This document shows, in pieces, positions 53,591 through 63,877 of a stretch of 64,000 nt of DNA (position 1 is its first letter; every line of letters begins with the position of its first letter). The position numbers and the translations under genes are program-made. A model generated the notes under the pieces. The model made no database searches. It saw only the letters and a program-made list of their open reading frames with translations, and had not been told where the DNA came from. This stretch comes from a bacterium (GTDB lineage Bacteria; Verrucomicrobiota; Verrucomicrobiia; Limisphaerales; UBA11358), in the NCBI GenBank assembly GCA_021780905.1, contig JAJXXW010000030.1:17500-81499 (forward strand), in the 5' to 3' direction.

Positions 53591-53805
53591 TCGGAAAAAC
53601 CGCAGTTCAATCCGCCGCCGCCGCCGCGATTTTTTGAGGCGGCTGCAGGGCGGTTGGTTCGTGGCGCTGATGTTGGTGGAATTCACCGGGCTGGCGCCAG
53701 AAATGCCGCCCGCCATCCTTGGTTTCCGTCCTTGATTTTATCCGCATTAGGCGTTTTCATCATGTGTTCGGATTCGACAATTAAAAATCGCACATCGAAA
53801 CTTTT
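53591..53805. other. Spacer between the S8 protease gene and icd
   Basis: 215 bases with a GCCGCC run. One plus-strand frame reads LRRLQGGWFVALMLVEFTGLA, but it has no start or ribosome site and no recognised family. The A/T-rich end before icd (ACAATTAAAAATCG) probably contains its promoter, but no clear -35/-10 pair can be chosen. Confidence 0.35.
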
Positions 53806-55071
<1,266 letters not shown>

Positions 55072-55089
55072 GCGCCCCGGGAAATTCAC

Positions 55090-55124
55090 ACGGCGGTGGT
55101 CATCACGACCATCGCCGTTTTGCT
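55090..55124 (+). terminator. Rho-independent terminator after icd
   Basis: The stem ACGGCGGTGGTC (55090-55101) pairs with GACCATCGCCGT (55107-55118) with a single G-T wobble over 12 bp and a five-base loop. TTTTGCTTT follows. It begins 18 bases after the icd stop. Confidence 0.85.
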
Positions 55125-55485
55125 TTGCCCCGGACTTGGAGTGGCCGATTCCACTCATCCAGTCGCCCGGGACGCCGCCGGCTGCCTGCAGGACATCCAC
55201 TGGAGCCTTGGCACCATTGGCTATTTCCCGGCCTACTCGCCGGGCAACTTGAACGCCGCGCAACTCATCCGGCAGGCGCAGAACGATTGCCCGGCGCTCG
55301 AAATGGAGCTGGCGCAAGGCAAATCAGGAACCTTGCTCGGCTGGCTGCGTGACCAGATTCACCGCCATGGCATGAAACATCCGCCGCAGAAACTGATGCG
55401 CCTCGCCAACGGCGAAGGCGCCGGCACCACGGCGCGCTTGCCCGCGCCGCGGCAGAAATACGGCCAGCAAACGGCGCCAAAAGTC
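55125..55485 (+). pseudogene. C-terminal remnant of an M32 carboxypeptidase (carboxypeptidase Taq type)
   Basis: The segment DAAGCLQDIHWSLGTIGYFP, then AYSPGNLNAAQLIRQA and LLGWLRDQIHRHGMKHPPQK, matches the last 110 or so residues of M32 metallocarboxypeptidases, where N-D-x-x-G-C-L-Q-D-(I/V)-H-W and Y-F-P-(T/S)-Y-x-x-G-N-L are conserved. The HExxH zinc site and the rest of the protein (about 380 residues) are missing. The open frame starts inside the icd terminator hairpin and has no ribosome site. This is a decayed fragment, not a functional gene. Confidence 0.75.
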
Positions 55486-55643
55486 ACCCTGAATCCAACA
55501 CGAAAGTTTAATCATCAGAGGTTGAAGCTGTTTGGCTCTCGTTCATCCGCCGGCACGCGCTCGCTACTTTTCATTCAATCCGACTTTTCCCGGTTCATTT
55601 CCGCTTTGCGTTCCCGGCGGCTTGGCGGTTTAATGTCCGCCAC

Positions 55644-56873
55644 ATGAAAATCGTGCTCGCTTATTCCGGTGGCCTCGACACTTCGGTCCTGATGTCGTGG
55701 ATCAAAGAAAAATACCACGCCGAGATGATCGGCTTCTGCGCCGACATCGGCCAGGAAGAGGAATTGAACGGCCTCGAAAAGAAGGCCATCAAGACCGGCG
55801 CCTCCAAGATTTACATTGATAACCTCCAGGAAGAATTCGCCAGGGACTTCATCTTTCCGATGCTTCGCGCCGGCGCGATTTACGAAGGCCAATACTTCCT
55901 CGGCACGTCCATCGCGCGTCCGCTCATCGCCAAGCGCATGGTGGAAATCGCCCGCCAGGAAAAAGCCGACGCCATCGCCCACGGCGCGACCGGCAAAGGC
56001 AACGACCAGGTCCGCTTCGAACTCACCGCCGCAGCGCTCGCGCCGGATTTGCAAGTCATCGCCCCGTGGCGCGACGAACGCTACCGCAGCGAGTTTCCCG
56101 GCCGCCAGGAGATGATTGATTACTGCGCCAAGCACAAGATTCCCGTGCAGGCCAGCGCCAAGAAACCGTATTCGATGGACCGCAACCTTCTGCACATTTC
56201 CTACGAGGCCGGCATTCTCGAAGACCCGTGGTATGACAGCTACGATTTGAAGAACCGCCAGTATTTCACCACGCTCTCCTGCCTGCCCGAAGACGCGCCG
56301 GACAAACCGGAATTCGTCGAACTCGATTTTGTCAAAGGCGATTGCGTGGCGGTCAACGGCAAGAAGTTGAATCCGCTCGCCGTGATGAAGGCGTTGAACA
56401 AACTCGGCGGCAAACACGGCGTCGGCCGCGTGGACATGGTGGAAAACCGGTTCGTCGGCATGAAATCGCGCGGTGTTTATGAGACGCCCGGCGGCGCGAT
56501 CCTGCATTTCGCGCATCGCCAGATGGAATCACTCACGATGGACCGCGAAGTCATGCACCAGCGCGACGCGCTCATCCCGAAATATGCCGAACTGGTCTAT
56601 AACGGCTTCTGGTATGCGCCCGAACGTTACGCGCTCCAGGCCTACGTCGAGGAATCGCAGAAGAACGTCACCGGCACCGTGCGCGTGAAACTTTACAAGG
56701 GCAACATCATGGTCGCCGGTCGCAAGTCCAAGGTCAGCCTCTACAACCCGCATATCGCCACGATGGAGGCTGACCCGACCAAGGCCTACAACCAGGACGA
56801 CGCCACCGGCTTCATCCGCCTGAACGGCCTGCGCCTGAAAGTCGCGGCCAAGGTGCATGGGAAGAAGAAATAA
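55644..56873 (+). CDS. argG: Argininosuccinate synthase
   Basis: 409 aa. It joins citrulline and aspartate with ATP to give argininosuccinate in arginine synthesis. The ATP-binding PP-loop is [18 protein letters not shown] at the N-terminus. [20 protein letters not shown] is the second signature; [20 protein letters not shown] and [20 protein letters not shown] are further substrate-site blocks. It stands alone; argH is not adjacent. The M32 remnant and a spacer of about 160 bases lie upstream. Confidence 0.96.
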   Translation: MKIVLAYSGGLDTSVLMSWIKEKYHAEMIGFCADIGQEEELNGLEKKAIKTGASKIYIDNLQEEFARDFIFPMLRAGAIYEGQYFLGTSIARPLIAKRMVEIARQEKADAIAHGATGKGNDQVRFELTAAALAPDLQVIAPWRDERYRSEFPGRQEMIDYCAKHKIPVQASAKKPYSMDRNLLHISYEAGILEDPWYDSYDLKNRQYFTTLSCLPEDAPDKPEFVELDFVKGDCVAVNGKKLNPLAVMKALNKLGGKHGVGRVDMVENRFVGMKSRGVYETPGGAILHFAHRQMESLTMDREVMHQRDALIPKYAELVYNGFWYAPERYALQAYVEESQKNVTGTVRVKLYKGNIMVAGRKSKVSLYNPHIATMEADPTKAYNQDDATGFIRLNGLRLKVAAKVHGKKK

Positions 56874-56911
56874 TCGCTATGGCAATTAAACTGAACATGG
56901 GCGCATCAACG

Positions 56912-57034
56912 GTAGGGCGGGCAGTCCGCTGCCCGCCGCTGTTTGCAGCGAAAGTCTTCTGATTCGCCCCGCCGTCGCGGCAAATCCGAATGCGTTGGTT
57001 GCAACCGGCGGGGGGCAGAGGACTGCCCGCCATA
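56912..57034. repeat. Intergenic palindromic repeat element
   Basis: Arms GGCGGGCAGTCCGCTGCCCG (from 56916) and CGGGGGGCAGAGGACTGCCC (ending near 57031) are near-perfect inverted copies about 65 bases apart, and each arm folds on itself. The layout (flanking GTAG, self-complementary arms, central loop) is like the repeats inside dnaE, but the core sequence differs. It separates argG from the convergent DUF4340 gene and could act as a bidirectional terminator. Confidence 0.8.
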
Positions 57035-57148
57035 CAAAATCCCAACGAGACAAAAATATAAGGGCGAAGGCGGACGCGGCTTGGCCGCGCTCAGTCTATT
57101 GCCCCAAGCCTGACCGGTGGTGTCATTTGCGCTGTTGCGCCCTGCCAA

Positions 57149-58315
57149 TTACTTTGCCGCCGCCGATGGAGCGTCTTTTTTGGCTTCCGCAAGCAATTCG
57201 CCGCGCGGCTTGAGCAGCGGTTCCACCACATAACCGGGCACCAGATAAATCCACTTCGCCAAGCGCGACGCACGGGCGAGTTGATCGGCAAGTTTTTTCT
57301 GTTGGTCGGCGAAGGCTTTGTCGAGCTTGGATTTGTCCGTTGGGTTTTCGTCCTGGCCCGCCACGCGCGTTGTCGGCAGATCCGCCCGGACCATTAACAC
57401 CAGCGGGATATTATCATCATGTTTTTGGCCGAGTTTGACGGTGTAAGTGAAACCGTCAAAAGTTTCCACCACGACCGTCGTGACGTTGGTCAGGCCGGCG
57501 GCTTCCGGCTGGGTGTCGCCGGGCAAAACATCATTGAAACTGGCCGAACTGAACGGACTGGTCACGCCGGAGCTTTTTGAATCATCGAGTTTCTCGCCGG
57601 CGCTTGAATCCGCGAGTTGCCAATCGTTCGTTTCGGTGACGCGCGTGAGCTTCCACGAATTGGTCGCCTCGGGAAATTGCACGGCGATGCTGCGCGGATT
57701 TTCAACGCTGAAGAAGTCTTTGTTCAACCATGATTCCGGCTTCGGTTGCACGCCGTCGAGCGCGTCGGAAATCAAGGCGACCGTATTCGCGCCATCCACT
57801 TGGACATAGCGGCCATCGGGCCAGCCTTCATCCCCCATGCCGCCAAACTGGGAGCCGCCGGACGGCTTGTGCAGGTGTTTTTTGCCGAGCAAAACCGAGT
57901 TGCGAACTTTGCCGCTCGCGTCCTTGAATTCCATCTGCGTGCCGGTGTTGGCACCGGCGCCGGCGGGCAGCAGTTCAAAGCGTCCGAGCTGCGACGGCCC
58001 GATGTCCTCGACCTGCGCAATTTTCAGGTCGGCGAATTTCAGCAGGAGCTCGCTGATCTGCGCAAAATTCGCCGGATAATTGCCGCGCTCGGCCACAGTC
58101 CAGACGTCGTCGCGCCGCGCGAGGTTGAGTTGGTTCGTGCCGGACTTGATGGTGATCTGCGCAATGTCATTGACGGGAAAATCCGGCAGCAGTTTCTGCC
58201 CGATGGACGGTCCGGAGCGGTGCCAGGATTGCTGGCTGCGCTGATGGATGACCAGCCCCGCCGCGCCGAGGACGACGACGAGCCCGAGGAGGATGACGAA
58301 TTGTTTCCGGTTCAT
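57149..58315 (-). CDS. DUF4340 domain protein of a Gld-like ABC operon
   Basis: 388 aa. One N-terminal membrane helix (FVILLGLVVVLGAAGLVIH) is followed by a beta-rich extracytoplasmic part made of DUF4340-type repeats (ITIKSGTNQLNLARRDDVWTV; FELLPAG; SIAVQFPEATNSWKLTRV). The tail is Lys/Ala-rich. Proteins of this family are usually encoded with GldG-like ABC components, as here, where its start overlaps the upstream gene by 4 bp. Function is not established; it may be an accessory periplasmic subunit. Confidence 0.8.
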   Translation of the reverse strand: MNRKQFVILLGLVVVLGAAGLVIHQRSQQSWHRSGPSIGQKLLPDFPVNDIAQITIKSGTNQLNLARRDDVWTVAERGNYPANFAQISELLLKFADLKIAQVEDIGPSQLGRFELLPAGAGANTGTQMEFKDASGKVRNSVLLGKKHLHKPSGGSQFGGMGDEGWPDGRYVQVDGANTVALISDALDGVQPKPESWLNKDFFSVENPRSIAVQFPEATNSWKLTRVTETNDWQLADSSAGEKLDDSKSSGVTSPFSSASFNDVLPGDTQPEAAGLTNVTTVVVETFDGFTYTVKLGQKHDDNIPLVLMVRADLPTTRVAGQDENPTDKSKLDKAFADQQKKLADQLARASRLAKWIYLVPGYVVEPLLKPRGELLAEAKKDAPSAAAK

Positions 58316-60219
58316 TTTGCCGAGGTCTTTTTCCGTTTGATGAGCGCGATGCCCACGCCCGCCATCGTGACGGCGAACGGCATCGCCAGAATGTTCAGCC
58401 AGGTCAGCCGCGTTTCCAGTGACACAACTTCCTTGCGCAAATCCTTCTGCGCCTGCTTCAGCGCACGGCTGACTTCCGCCTGCTGCTTGCGGAAATTTTC
58501 CAACTCCGCCTTCTGCTCCGGCGAAAGGATGAAGCGCTGGTCTTTGTCTTTTTTCTGCGACTGCAATTCGCTCAGCCGCTGCTGCGTGTCGTTCAAGCTC
58601 TGCTGCAACTCGTCAATCTTCGCCTGTCCGCGCGCCTCGGCTTCCGCCTCCATCTTCTTGATGAGCGTGAACGGCCGGCTCAGCGACGCGCGGCTGCGCA
58701 CGCCGATGAGATGGCTGTCGCCGGCCATCTGCTCGACGAGGTTTTGCGCGAAATCAAGATTTGCGTTCATGGGGCTGATCATGTTGCCGAACGGGGTTTG
58801 AATTTTGCGCAGCGAAAAATCATCCGCCAGCAGGTCCGAATCGCCGACGAGCACCACGGAGGTTTCCACTTTGGACTCCTTCAACGAAGTGTCGGCGGCC
58901 TTCGCCACCGCGTTGGTGCTGCCGGCGTCAGACGGTTTGCCGTCGGGGAAAGCGGTTTTGAATTTGCCGGTGAGCCGCACGGCCAGATTGTAATTCACGC
59001 CGGCCGGCTTGAAGCCGTTCATGACCGCGCCGCCGCCCATGCTGGCCATGAAACTGTCCACCAGCGCCGCGTCCTGGCTGCTGTGGAGCAGGACGGTTTC
59101 CTTGAGACCGGCGATGGGGGTGCCGGTGAATGCGCCGCACATCGGCAGCCAGATTTCGTCGATCTGGCTGGTGACGACGTCATCGCGGTTCAGGCCGTCG
59201 GCGGTGAGGGCGAGCCACGCGGGCGCGTCGGACGGCTGGCCGTTGCGATCCTGCAACTGCATCTTGAAATCCAAATCCGCAACCACTTTGCTGGTGTCGA
59301 ATTGGAGTCCCCACGTCTTGAGCAATTTGTCGAGCGATGACGACGTCCCGCTCGGAGCGCCGCCGCCCAACATCGGATTTTGCTGCTGCCGGCCGGCGAT
59401 GGCCGACATGGGGTCAAGGAACGCAATCAATTTTCCGCCGCGCAAAACAAACTGGTCAATCGCATATTGCGTCCTGTCGGAAATTTCTTTGGGATGAATG
59501 ACGAGCAGCACTTTCACGTCGTCGTCAATCTTGTCCGCGTCCAACTCCACACGGCGCACGGTGAAATCCTGCTTCAATTGCTCGATGATGGTCCATGCGG
59601 GTTCCGGCGGCTGACCCGACTGCATCATCATCGGATTCATTTCACCCCCGAACACCGGCAGGCCGCTCATCACGCCGACCACCGGCTTGTCCGGCGACAA
59701 CACCTGCGTGATGGCGCGCGTGATGTCGTATTCAAGCTGCCGCTCGCGGTTCGGCGCGAGGAACGGGATCGCCACCCGCGTGTCGGCCAGGCTGACGGCG
59801 AGGCCGAGATAGAAATTGTCGCCGCTGGCAAGTTGCTGCGATTCCAATCCGTCCAGCCGCGCCGAATCCTCGGCGTCGGAATCCGGCTGCGGATCGTATT
59901 TTTCGATGACCAGATTTTTGCCGGCGACTTGCCGGTATTCGTGCAACAGGTCTTCCACCTTGCGCGCGTAATCCTTCAGATAGACCGTTTCCGGCGTCGC
60001 CGTCTCGCTCTGCGTGCAGTAGAAGCGGATTTTCACCGGCGTATCGAGTTTCTGGAGCACGGCCTTCGTGCCGGCGGAAAGCGTATAAGCCTTTTCCTGC
60101 GTCAAGTCCGCGCGCAGCGGCCACGCGCCGGTGATGACGTTGACGGCGAGCAGAATCACCAGCATTACGACAATGCCCGCCGCCGAATAGAGAATGGTTT
60201 CGAATGACTTCTTTTGCAT
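58312..60219 (-). CDS. GldG-like ABC-type substrate-binding/auxiliary protein
   Basis: 635 aa. Helix 1 is SAAGIVVMLVILLAVNVITG. A long extracytoplasmic region contains LRADLTQEKAYTLSAGTKAVLQKLDTPV, the GldG/ABC_transp_aux signature, and VLRGGKLIAFLDPMSA. A coiled coil (about residues 525-590, ending AELENFRKQQAEVSRALKQA) leads to a C-terminal helix (LNILAMPFAVTMAGVGIALI) and a basic tail. A strong ribosome site (GGAGG, five bases before the ATG) marks the start. In Bacteroidota GldG acts with GldA/GldF in gliding, but homologues occur in non-gliders. Confidence 0.85.
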   Translation of the reverse strand: MQKKSFETILYSAAGIVVMLVILLAVNVITGAWPLRADLTQEKAYTLSAGTKAVLQKLDTPVKIRFYCTQSETATPETVYLKDYARKVEDLLHEYRQVAGKNLVIEKYDPQPDSDAEDSARLDGLESQQLASGDNFYLGLAVSLADTRVAIPFLAPNRERQLEYDITRAITQVLSPDKPVVGVMSGLPVFGGEMNPMMMQSGQPPEPAWTIIEQLKQDFTVRRVELDADKIDDDVKVLLVIHPKEISDRTQYAIDQFVLRGGKLIAFLDPMSAIAGRQQQNPMLGGGAPSGTSSSLDKLLKTWGLQFDTSKVVADLDFKMQLQDRNGQPSDAPAWLALTADGLNRDDVVTSQIDEIWLPMCGAFTGTPIAGLKETVLLHSSQDAALVDSFMASMGGGAVMNGFKPAGVNYNLAVRLTGKFKTAFPDGKPSDAGSTNAVAKAADTSLKESKVETSVVLVGDSDLLADDFSLRKIQTPFGNMISPMNANLDFAQNLVEQMAGDSHLIGVRSRASLSRPFTLIKKMEAEAEARGQAKIDELQQSLNDTQQRLSELQSQKKDKDQRFILSPEQKAELENFRKQQAEVSRALKQAQKDLRKEVVSLETRLTWLNILAMPFAVTMAGVGIALIKRKKTSAK

Positions 60220-60234
60220 CGTGGCCTCCGGAAA

Positions 60235-60987
60235 TTAGCTGGTGCGGTGTGTCCGCAAAATCACGCTCGTGGTGAAGAGCGAAAACCCGATCACCGACAG
60301 GAAGAAAATCACGTCGCGCGAATCGAGCACGCCCTTTTCAAAACCGTCGAAATGCGTGATGACGCTGAACGAAGTAATCGTGCCGACGAGCCATTGCCAG
60401 TTGTGCGTGAGATTTTGCAGCAAATTGATGACTGGCGGAAAGCCCGCGAGAATCAGGAACAGGCACGCGACGACCGAGATGATGAAGCTCACCACCTGGC
60501 TGCGCGTGATGGCCGACGTGATGCAACTCACCGCGAGATACGCGCCCGCCATCAGCCAGCTCCCGACGTAAGCGGAGAAGATCACCCCGTTGTCCGGGTG
60601 GCCGAGATAGTTCACTGTCAGCACCACCGGAAACGTCAGGAACAGCGCGAGGCCGAGAAACAGCCACGAGGCGATGAATTTGCCGACGATCGCCTCCCAC
60701 GGCGCGATGGGCATCGTCAGCAGCAATTCCAAAGTGCCGACACGGCGTTCATCCGCCCACAACCTCATGCCGACCGCCGGCACAAGAAACAGATAAAACC
60801 ACGGATGCCACAGGAAGAACGAGTTGGCGAGCGACGCCTCGCCGCGCTCGAAAAACCCGCCGACCATGAACGTGAAAAATCCGTTCAATAGCAGGAAAAT
60901 CACGATGAAGACATACGCCACCGGCGACGTGAAATACGCCGACAGCTCGCGCTTGCAGATGGTTTTGATGTTGCCCAAAGAATTCAT
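60235..60987 (-). CDS. GldF-like ABC transporter permease
   Basis: 250 aa with six predicted helices (for example AYVFIVIFLLLNGFFTFMVG and IISVVACLFLILAGFPPVI). The N-terminus IKTICKRELSAYFTSPVAYVF is typical of ABC-2 permeases of the GldF/NosY type, as is MRLWADERRVGTLELLLTMPI. It lies between the ATPase gene (29-bp gap) and the GldG-like gene (15-bp gap), forming one operon. Confidence 0.88.
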   Translation of the reverse strand: MNSLGNIKTICKRELSAYFTSPVAYVFIVIFLLLNGFFTFMVGGFFERGEASLANSFFLWHPWFYLFLVPAVGMRLWADERRVGTLELLLTMPIAPWEAIVGKFIASWLFLGLALFLTFPVVLTVNYLGHPDNGVIFSAYVGSWLMAGAYLAVSCITSAITRSQVVSFIISVVACLFLILAGFPPVINLLQNLTHNWQWLVGTITSFSVITHFDGFEKGVLDSRDVIFFLSVIGFSLFTTSVILRTHRTS

Positions 60988-61016
60988 ATTCAGGAAATGC
61001 GGTGCGAAAGTTAAAA

Positions 61017-61958
61017 TTAGTTTTTGGTGTCCGGCAGCGTGATGCGGCGGAAGACTTCGTCCAGCCGGCCTTCCTCGGTGCGCAGTTCCTCCACCGGCCA
61101 GCCACTGGTGGCCTGAATGACTTCACGCGTCAGATCGCCGTCGCCCGCCGTGCGCGGAAAAACGGTGGCGGTGACGCGATCGCCGGTGGCCGTGGCCGCC
61201 ACTTTTTTGGCCGTGCGCAACTGGTTCAATTTCTGCTCGACGGCGTTGGCGGCAATGCCGTTCACACGCAGAGTCACCGCGCCGGCCCATTCGGATTTGC
61301 GGCGCAGTTCCTCCGGCGTGCCGTTGGCCACGATGCGACCACGGTCAATGATGATGGCGCGCGAGCAGACGGCGTCCACTTCCTCCAAAATGTGCGTGGA
61401 AAAAATAATGGCCTTCTTCTCGCCCATGCGGCGGATGAGCTGCCGCACCTCGTGCTTCTGGTTCGGATCGAGACCGTCGGTCGGCTCGTCCAGAATCAGC
61501 ACGTCCGGGTCGTGGATGATGGACTGTGCGAAACAGGTGCGGTGCCGGTAGCCCTTGGACAGCGTGTCCACGCTCTGATGCAGCACCGCTTCCAAGAAAC
61601 ACATTTCCACCGCACGATGGACGGCGGATTTTCTTGCGTCGCCGCGCAGGCCGCGCATTTCCGCCGCGAAATTCAGGAAGCCCTGCACCGTCATGTCGGT
61701 GTAGGCGGGCGCATTTTCGGGCAAGTATCCGATCAACCGCTTGGCGGCGACGGGATTTTCCACAATGTCAAAACCGCCCACCGACACCGTGCCGCTCGTC
61801 GGCGGAATGAAGCCGGTGATCATCCGCATGGTGGTGGATTTGCCCGCGCCGTTCGGACCCAGAAACCCCAGCACCTCGCCGCGCTCGACAGTGAAGGCAA
61901 TTCCGTCCACCGCCCGCTTTTTTCCAAAAGTTTTGGTCAGGTCTTGAGCTTTAATCAT
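61017..61958 (-). CDS. GldA-like ABC transporter ATP-binding protein
   Basis: 313 aa. Walker A is GPNGAGKSTTMRM, the signature is LSKGYRHRTCFAQSI (the K-G-Y variant common in GldA-type ATPases) and Walker B with the D-loop is VLILDEPTDGLDP, followed by the switch IFSTHILEEVD. An extra C-terminal domain of about 90 residues (ELRRKSEWAGAVTLRVNG...) follows the core, as in the GldA/CcmA group. First gene of the Gld-like operon. Confidence 0.92.
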   Translation of the reverse strand: MIKAQDLTKTFGKKRAVDGIAFTVERGEVLGFLGPNGAGKSTTMRMITGFIPPTSGTVSVGGFDIVENPVAAKRLIGYLPENAPAYTDMTVQGFLNFAAEMRGLRGDARKSAVHRAVEMCFLEAVLHQSVDTLSKGYRHRTCFAQSIIHDPDVLILDEPTDGLDPNQKHEVRQLIRRMGEKKAIIFSTHILEEVDAVCSRAIIIDRGRIVANGTPEELRRKSEWAGAVTLRVNGIAANAVEQKLNQLRTAKKVAATATGDRVTATVFPRTAGDGDLTREVIQATSGWPVEELRTEEGRLDEVFRRITLPDTKN

Positions 61959-62099
61959 ATTTTCCGCCAGCGATTTCAGCGCGCGTCGGTTCCAAATTCA
62001 TCGCAACCGCCGGCTGTCTCGCAATTTCAGAATTTGACAATTTGCCGGCAAAAAGTTCAAAAAAAAGTCTGGCACCCTCCCGGTCGGGCCGCTGCCGGT

Positions 62100-63188
62100 T
62101 TATTTTTTGCCATAAAATTCCGCAATGGCGTCGCACACCCGGTCCGCCGCATCCCGGCCCATTTCACCGTGAATCGGCAGTGAGAGGATTTCCTTGACGG
62201 CCTTTTCGGTGTTGGGAAGTTTCGGAATGTAGGGGAACAGGCCGACGACCGCCGGTTGCAGATGGTTCGGCTTGGGATAGTGGATGCCGGTCTCGATGTT
62301 TTTCTCCTTGAGAAATTTCTGGAGATCGTCACGGCGTTCGGCGCGGACCACATACATATGATACACCGGCGTGGCCCATTCGCGCACCGGCGGCGTCTGC
62401 ACGATGCCCTGGAGGCGTTCGTTATAGAGCGCGGCGATCTGGCGGCGGTTTTCGTTGAAACCGTCGAGATGTTTCAACATCACGCGGCCGATGGCGGCGT
62501 TGATTTCGTTGAACCGGATGTTGTAGCCGGTGAATTCGTGGTCGTATTTGCCTTGGCGACCGTGGTTGCGCAGCATTCGCAGGCGGTCCGCGTAATCGGC
62601 CTTGTTGGTCGTGAGGCAGCCGCCATCGCCGAGGACGGTGAGGTTTTTTGACGGGAAAAAGCTGAACGCGCCGAAGTCGCCCATGCTGCCGACGGTTTTG
62701 CCCTTGTATTTTGCGCCCTGCGCCTGCGCGCAATCCTCGACGAACCACAGCCGGTTTTTCTGCGCCAGCGCGAGGAACTTGTCGTTATCCACCGGATGCC
62801 CGTAAAGATGCACGCCGATGATGCCAACCGTGCGCGGCGTGATGAGCGATTCGACGTGCGCCAGGTCCATGACGAATGTGTCGTCAATGTCGGCGAACAC
62901 GGGCCGGGCACCGAGATGGATCAGCGGCTCCATCGTCGGAAACGCCGTGTGGCTCGGCACGATGATTTCGTCGCCCGGCCCGATGCCTTGCAACTGGTGC
63001 AGACAATACACGATCATCGTCCAGGAACTGCCGAGGACGCATTGCGTGGTGCCGGTGTGCGCGGCGAGTTCGGCCTCGAACGCGGTGGATTCCTTGCCGA
63101 GGATGTATTGGCCGGAGCGGATGGCGCGCAGCGCGGCTGCCTCGACTTCGGCGTTCACGAAACATTTTGATAACGCGATTTTGCTCAT
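62100..63188 (-). CDS. DegT/DnrJ/EryC1/StrS family PLP-dependent aminotransferase
   Basis: 362 aa. It uses PLP to transaminate sugar nucleotides (or similar keto compounds) for surface polysaccharides. The PLP lysine is in FSFFPSKNLTVLGDGGCLTTN; GDEIIVPSHTAFPTMEPLIHLGARPVFAD, FVEDCAQAQGAKYKGKTVG and FTGYNIRFNEINAAIG are family blocks. No glycan cluster surrounds it. The start is the ATG at 63188 (MSKIALSKCFVNAEVEAAAL). It lies 141 bp downstream-strand of the ABC ATPase start, so whether it shares the operon is uncertain. Confidence 0.88.
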   Translation of the reverse strand: MSKIALSKCFVNAEVEAAALRAIRSGQYILGKESTAFEAELAAHTGTTQCVLGSSWTMIVYCLHQLQGIGPGDEIIVPSHTAFPTMEPLIHLGARPVFADIDDTFVMDLAHVESLITPRTVGIIGVHLYGHPVDNDKFLALAQKNRLWFVEDCAQAQGAKYKGKTVGSMGDFGAFSFFPSKNLTVLGDGGCLTTNKADYADRLRMLRNHGRQGKYDHEFTGYNIRFNEINAAIGRVMLKHLDGFNENRRQIAALYNERLQGIVQTPPVREWATPVYHMYVVRAERRDDLQKFLKEKNIETGIHYPKPNHLQPAVVGLFPYIPKLPNTEKAVKEILSLPIHGEMGRDAADRVCDAIAEFYGKK

Positions 63189-63521
63189 AAATTATGATCA
63201 GCCACGGATGAAACACGTCGGTGGCCCTGGCTAAAGCGAGGGGAAAGTTAGCAGATTGCCGCCAAAACTAAAGACCATTTGGTTGAACCATGCAGAATCA
63301 TTGCGGCCGTTGCCAATCCACTGTTTTCCGGCCAGGGGCGCAAATCTTTTTCCAGCCGGGCCACCGCGGGGGCAAAGGCGGCGGGGGCTGCCAGTTTTAG
63401 AAATCGGGTGGGGATGGTTACGGACGACTGCCGCCGAAGCTTTGCCGGTGACCGAGTCCAGGCGCTCCCGTTTTCCTCAACGTCGCGGAATGCGAGAGCC
63501 GGAAATTTTTTAGTTTGCCGC
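63189..63521. other. Intergenic region between the aminotransferase and ArsR genes
   Basis: About 330 bases. It begins with CCACGGATGAAACAC, a relic of the same repeat type seen near 17395. A minus-strand frame of 94 codons (63248-63532) is open but overlaps the ArsR promoter, has no ribosome site and resembles nothing I know, so it is not called. Otherwise I see nothing here. Confidence 0.4.
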
Positions 63522-63551
63522 TTGACATGCAACTAAATGGTTGCATATAGT
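63522..63551 (+). promoter_or_regulatory. ArsR-gene promoter with embedded inverted-repeat operator
   Basis: TTGACA (63522-63527) and TATAGT (63546-63551) are 18 bases apart. The spacer is a perfect inverted repeat: ATGCAAC (63527-63533), TAAATG, GTTGCAT (63540-63546). A dimeric winged-helix repressor bound here would block RNA polymerase, so autoregulation by the downstream ArsR protein is likely. The expected transcription start is within two or three bases of the ATG at 63560. Confidence 0.75.
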
Positions 63552-63559
63552 TGTGCGCG

Positions 63560-63877
63560 ATGAATGCGGTGTTCAAAGCCCTGGCGGACGAAAGCCGCCG
63601 AAAATTGCTCGATGTGCTGCACAAGAATAACGGGCAGACGCTCGGCAAATTGGGCGCGCACCTCGACATGACGCGGCAGGCGGTCACCAAGCATCTGCGG
63701 TTGCTCGAAGCTGCCAACCTGGTCGCGGTCGTCTGGCGCGGGCGCGAGAAGCTGCATTACCTCAATCCGGTGCCGATCCACGAGATCGCCGAGCGCTGGA
63801 TTGGCAAATACGAACGCCATCGCCTCCAGGCGTTGAGCGATCTGAAAAAAGGCCTCGAAGCAAACCAACCAAACTAG
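63560..63877 (+). CDS. ArsR-family winged-helix transcriptional regulator
   Basis: 105 aa. MNAVFKALADESRRKLLDVL is the usual ArsR opening; the recognition helix is in DMTRQAVTKHLRLLEAANLV, and the wing is WRGREKLHYLNPVPI. It lacks the Cys-x-C-x-x-C metal site of arsenic sensors. The C-terminus (IHEIAERWIGKYERHRLQALSDLKKGLE) is the type found in regulators paired with SRPBCC/AHSA1 proteins. The window ends before any partner can be seen. The ATG at 63560 is chosen over an in-frame TTG at 63551, which lies within the -10 box. Confidence 0.88.
   Translation: MNAVFKALADESRRKLLDVLHKNNGQTLGKLGAHLDMTRQAVTKHLRLLEAANLVAVVWRGREKLHYLNPVPIHEIAERWIGKYERHRLQALSDLKKGLEANQPN

Noticed and set aside
55096..55647. 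A 183-codon gene between icd and argG
   Set aside because: Its start lies inside the icd terminator, only the middle part matches the M32 C-terminus, and its end overlaps the argG start codon.
63248..63532. 94-codon minus-strand gene next to the ArsR gene
   Set aside because: No ribosome site or known motif, and it overlaps the ArsR promoter and operator.
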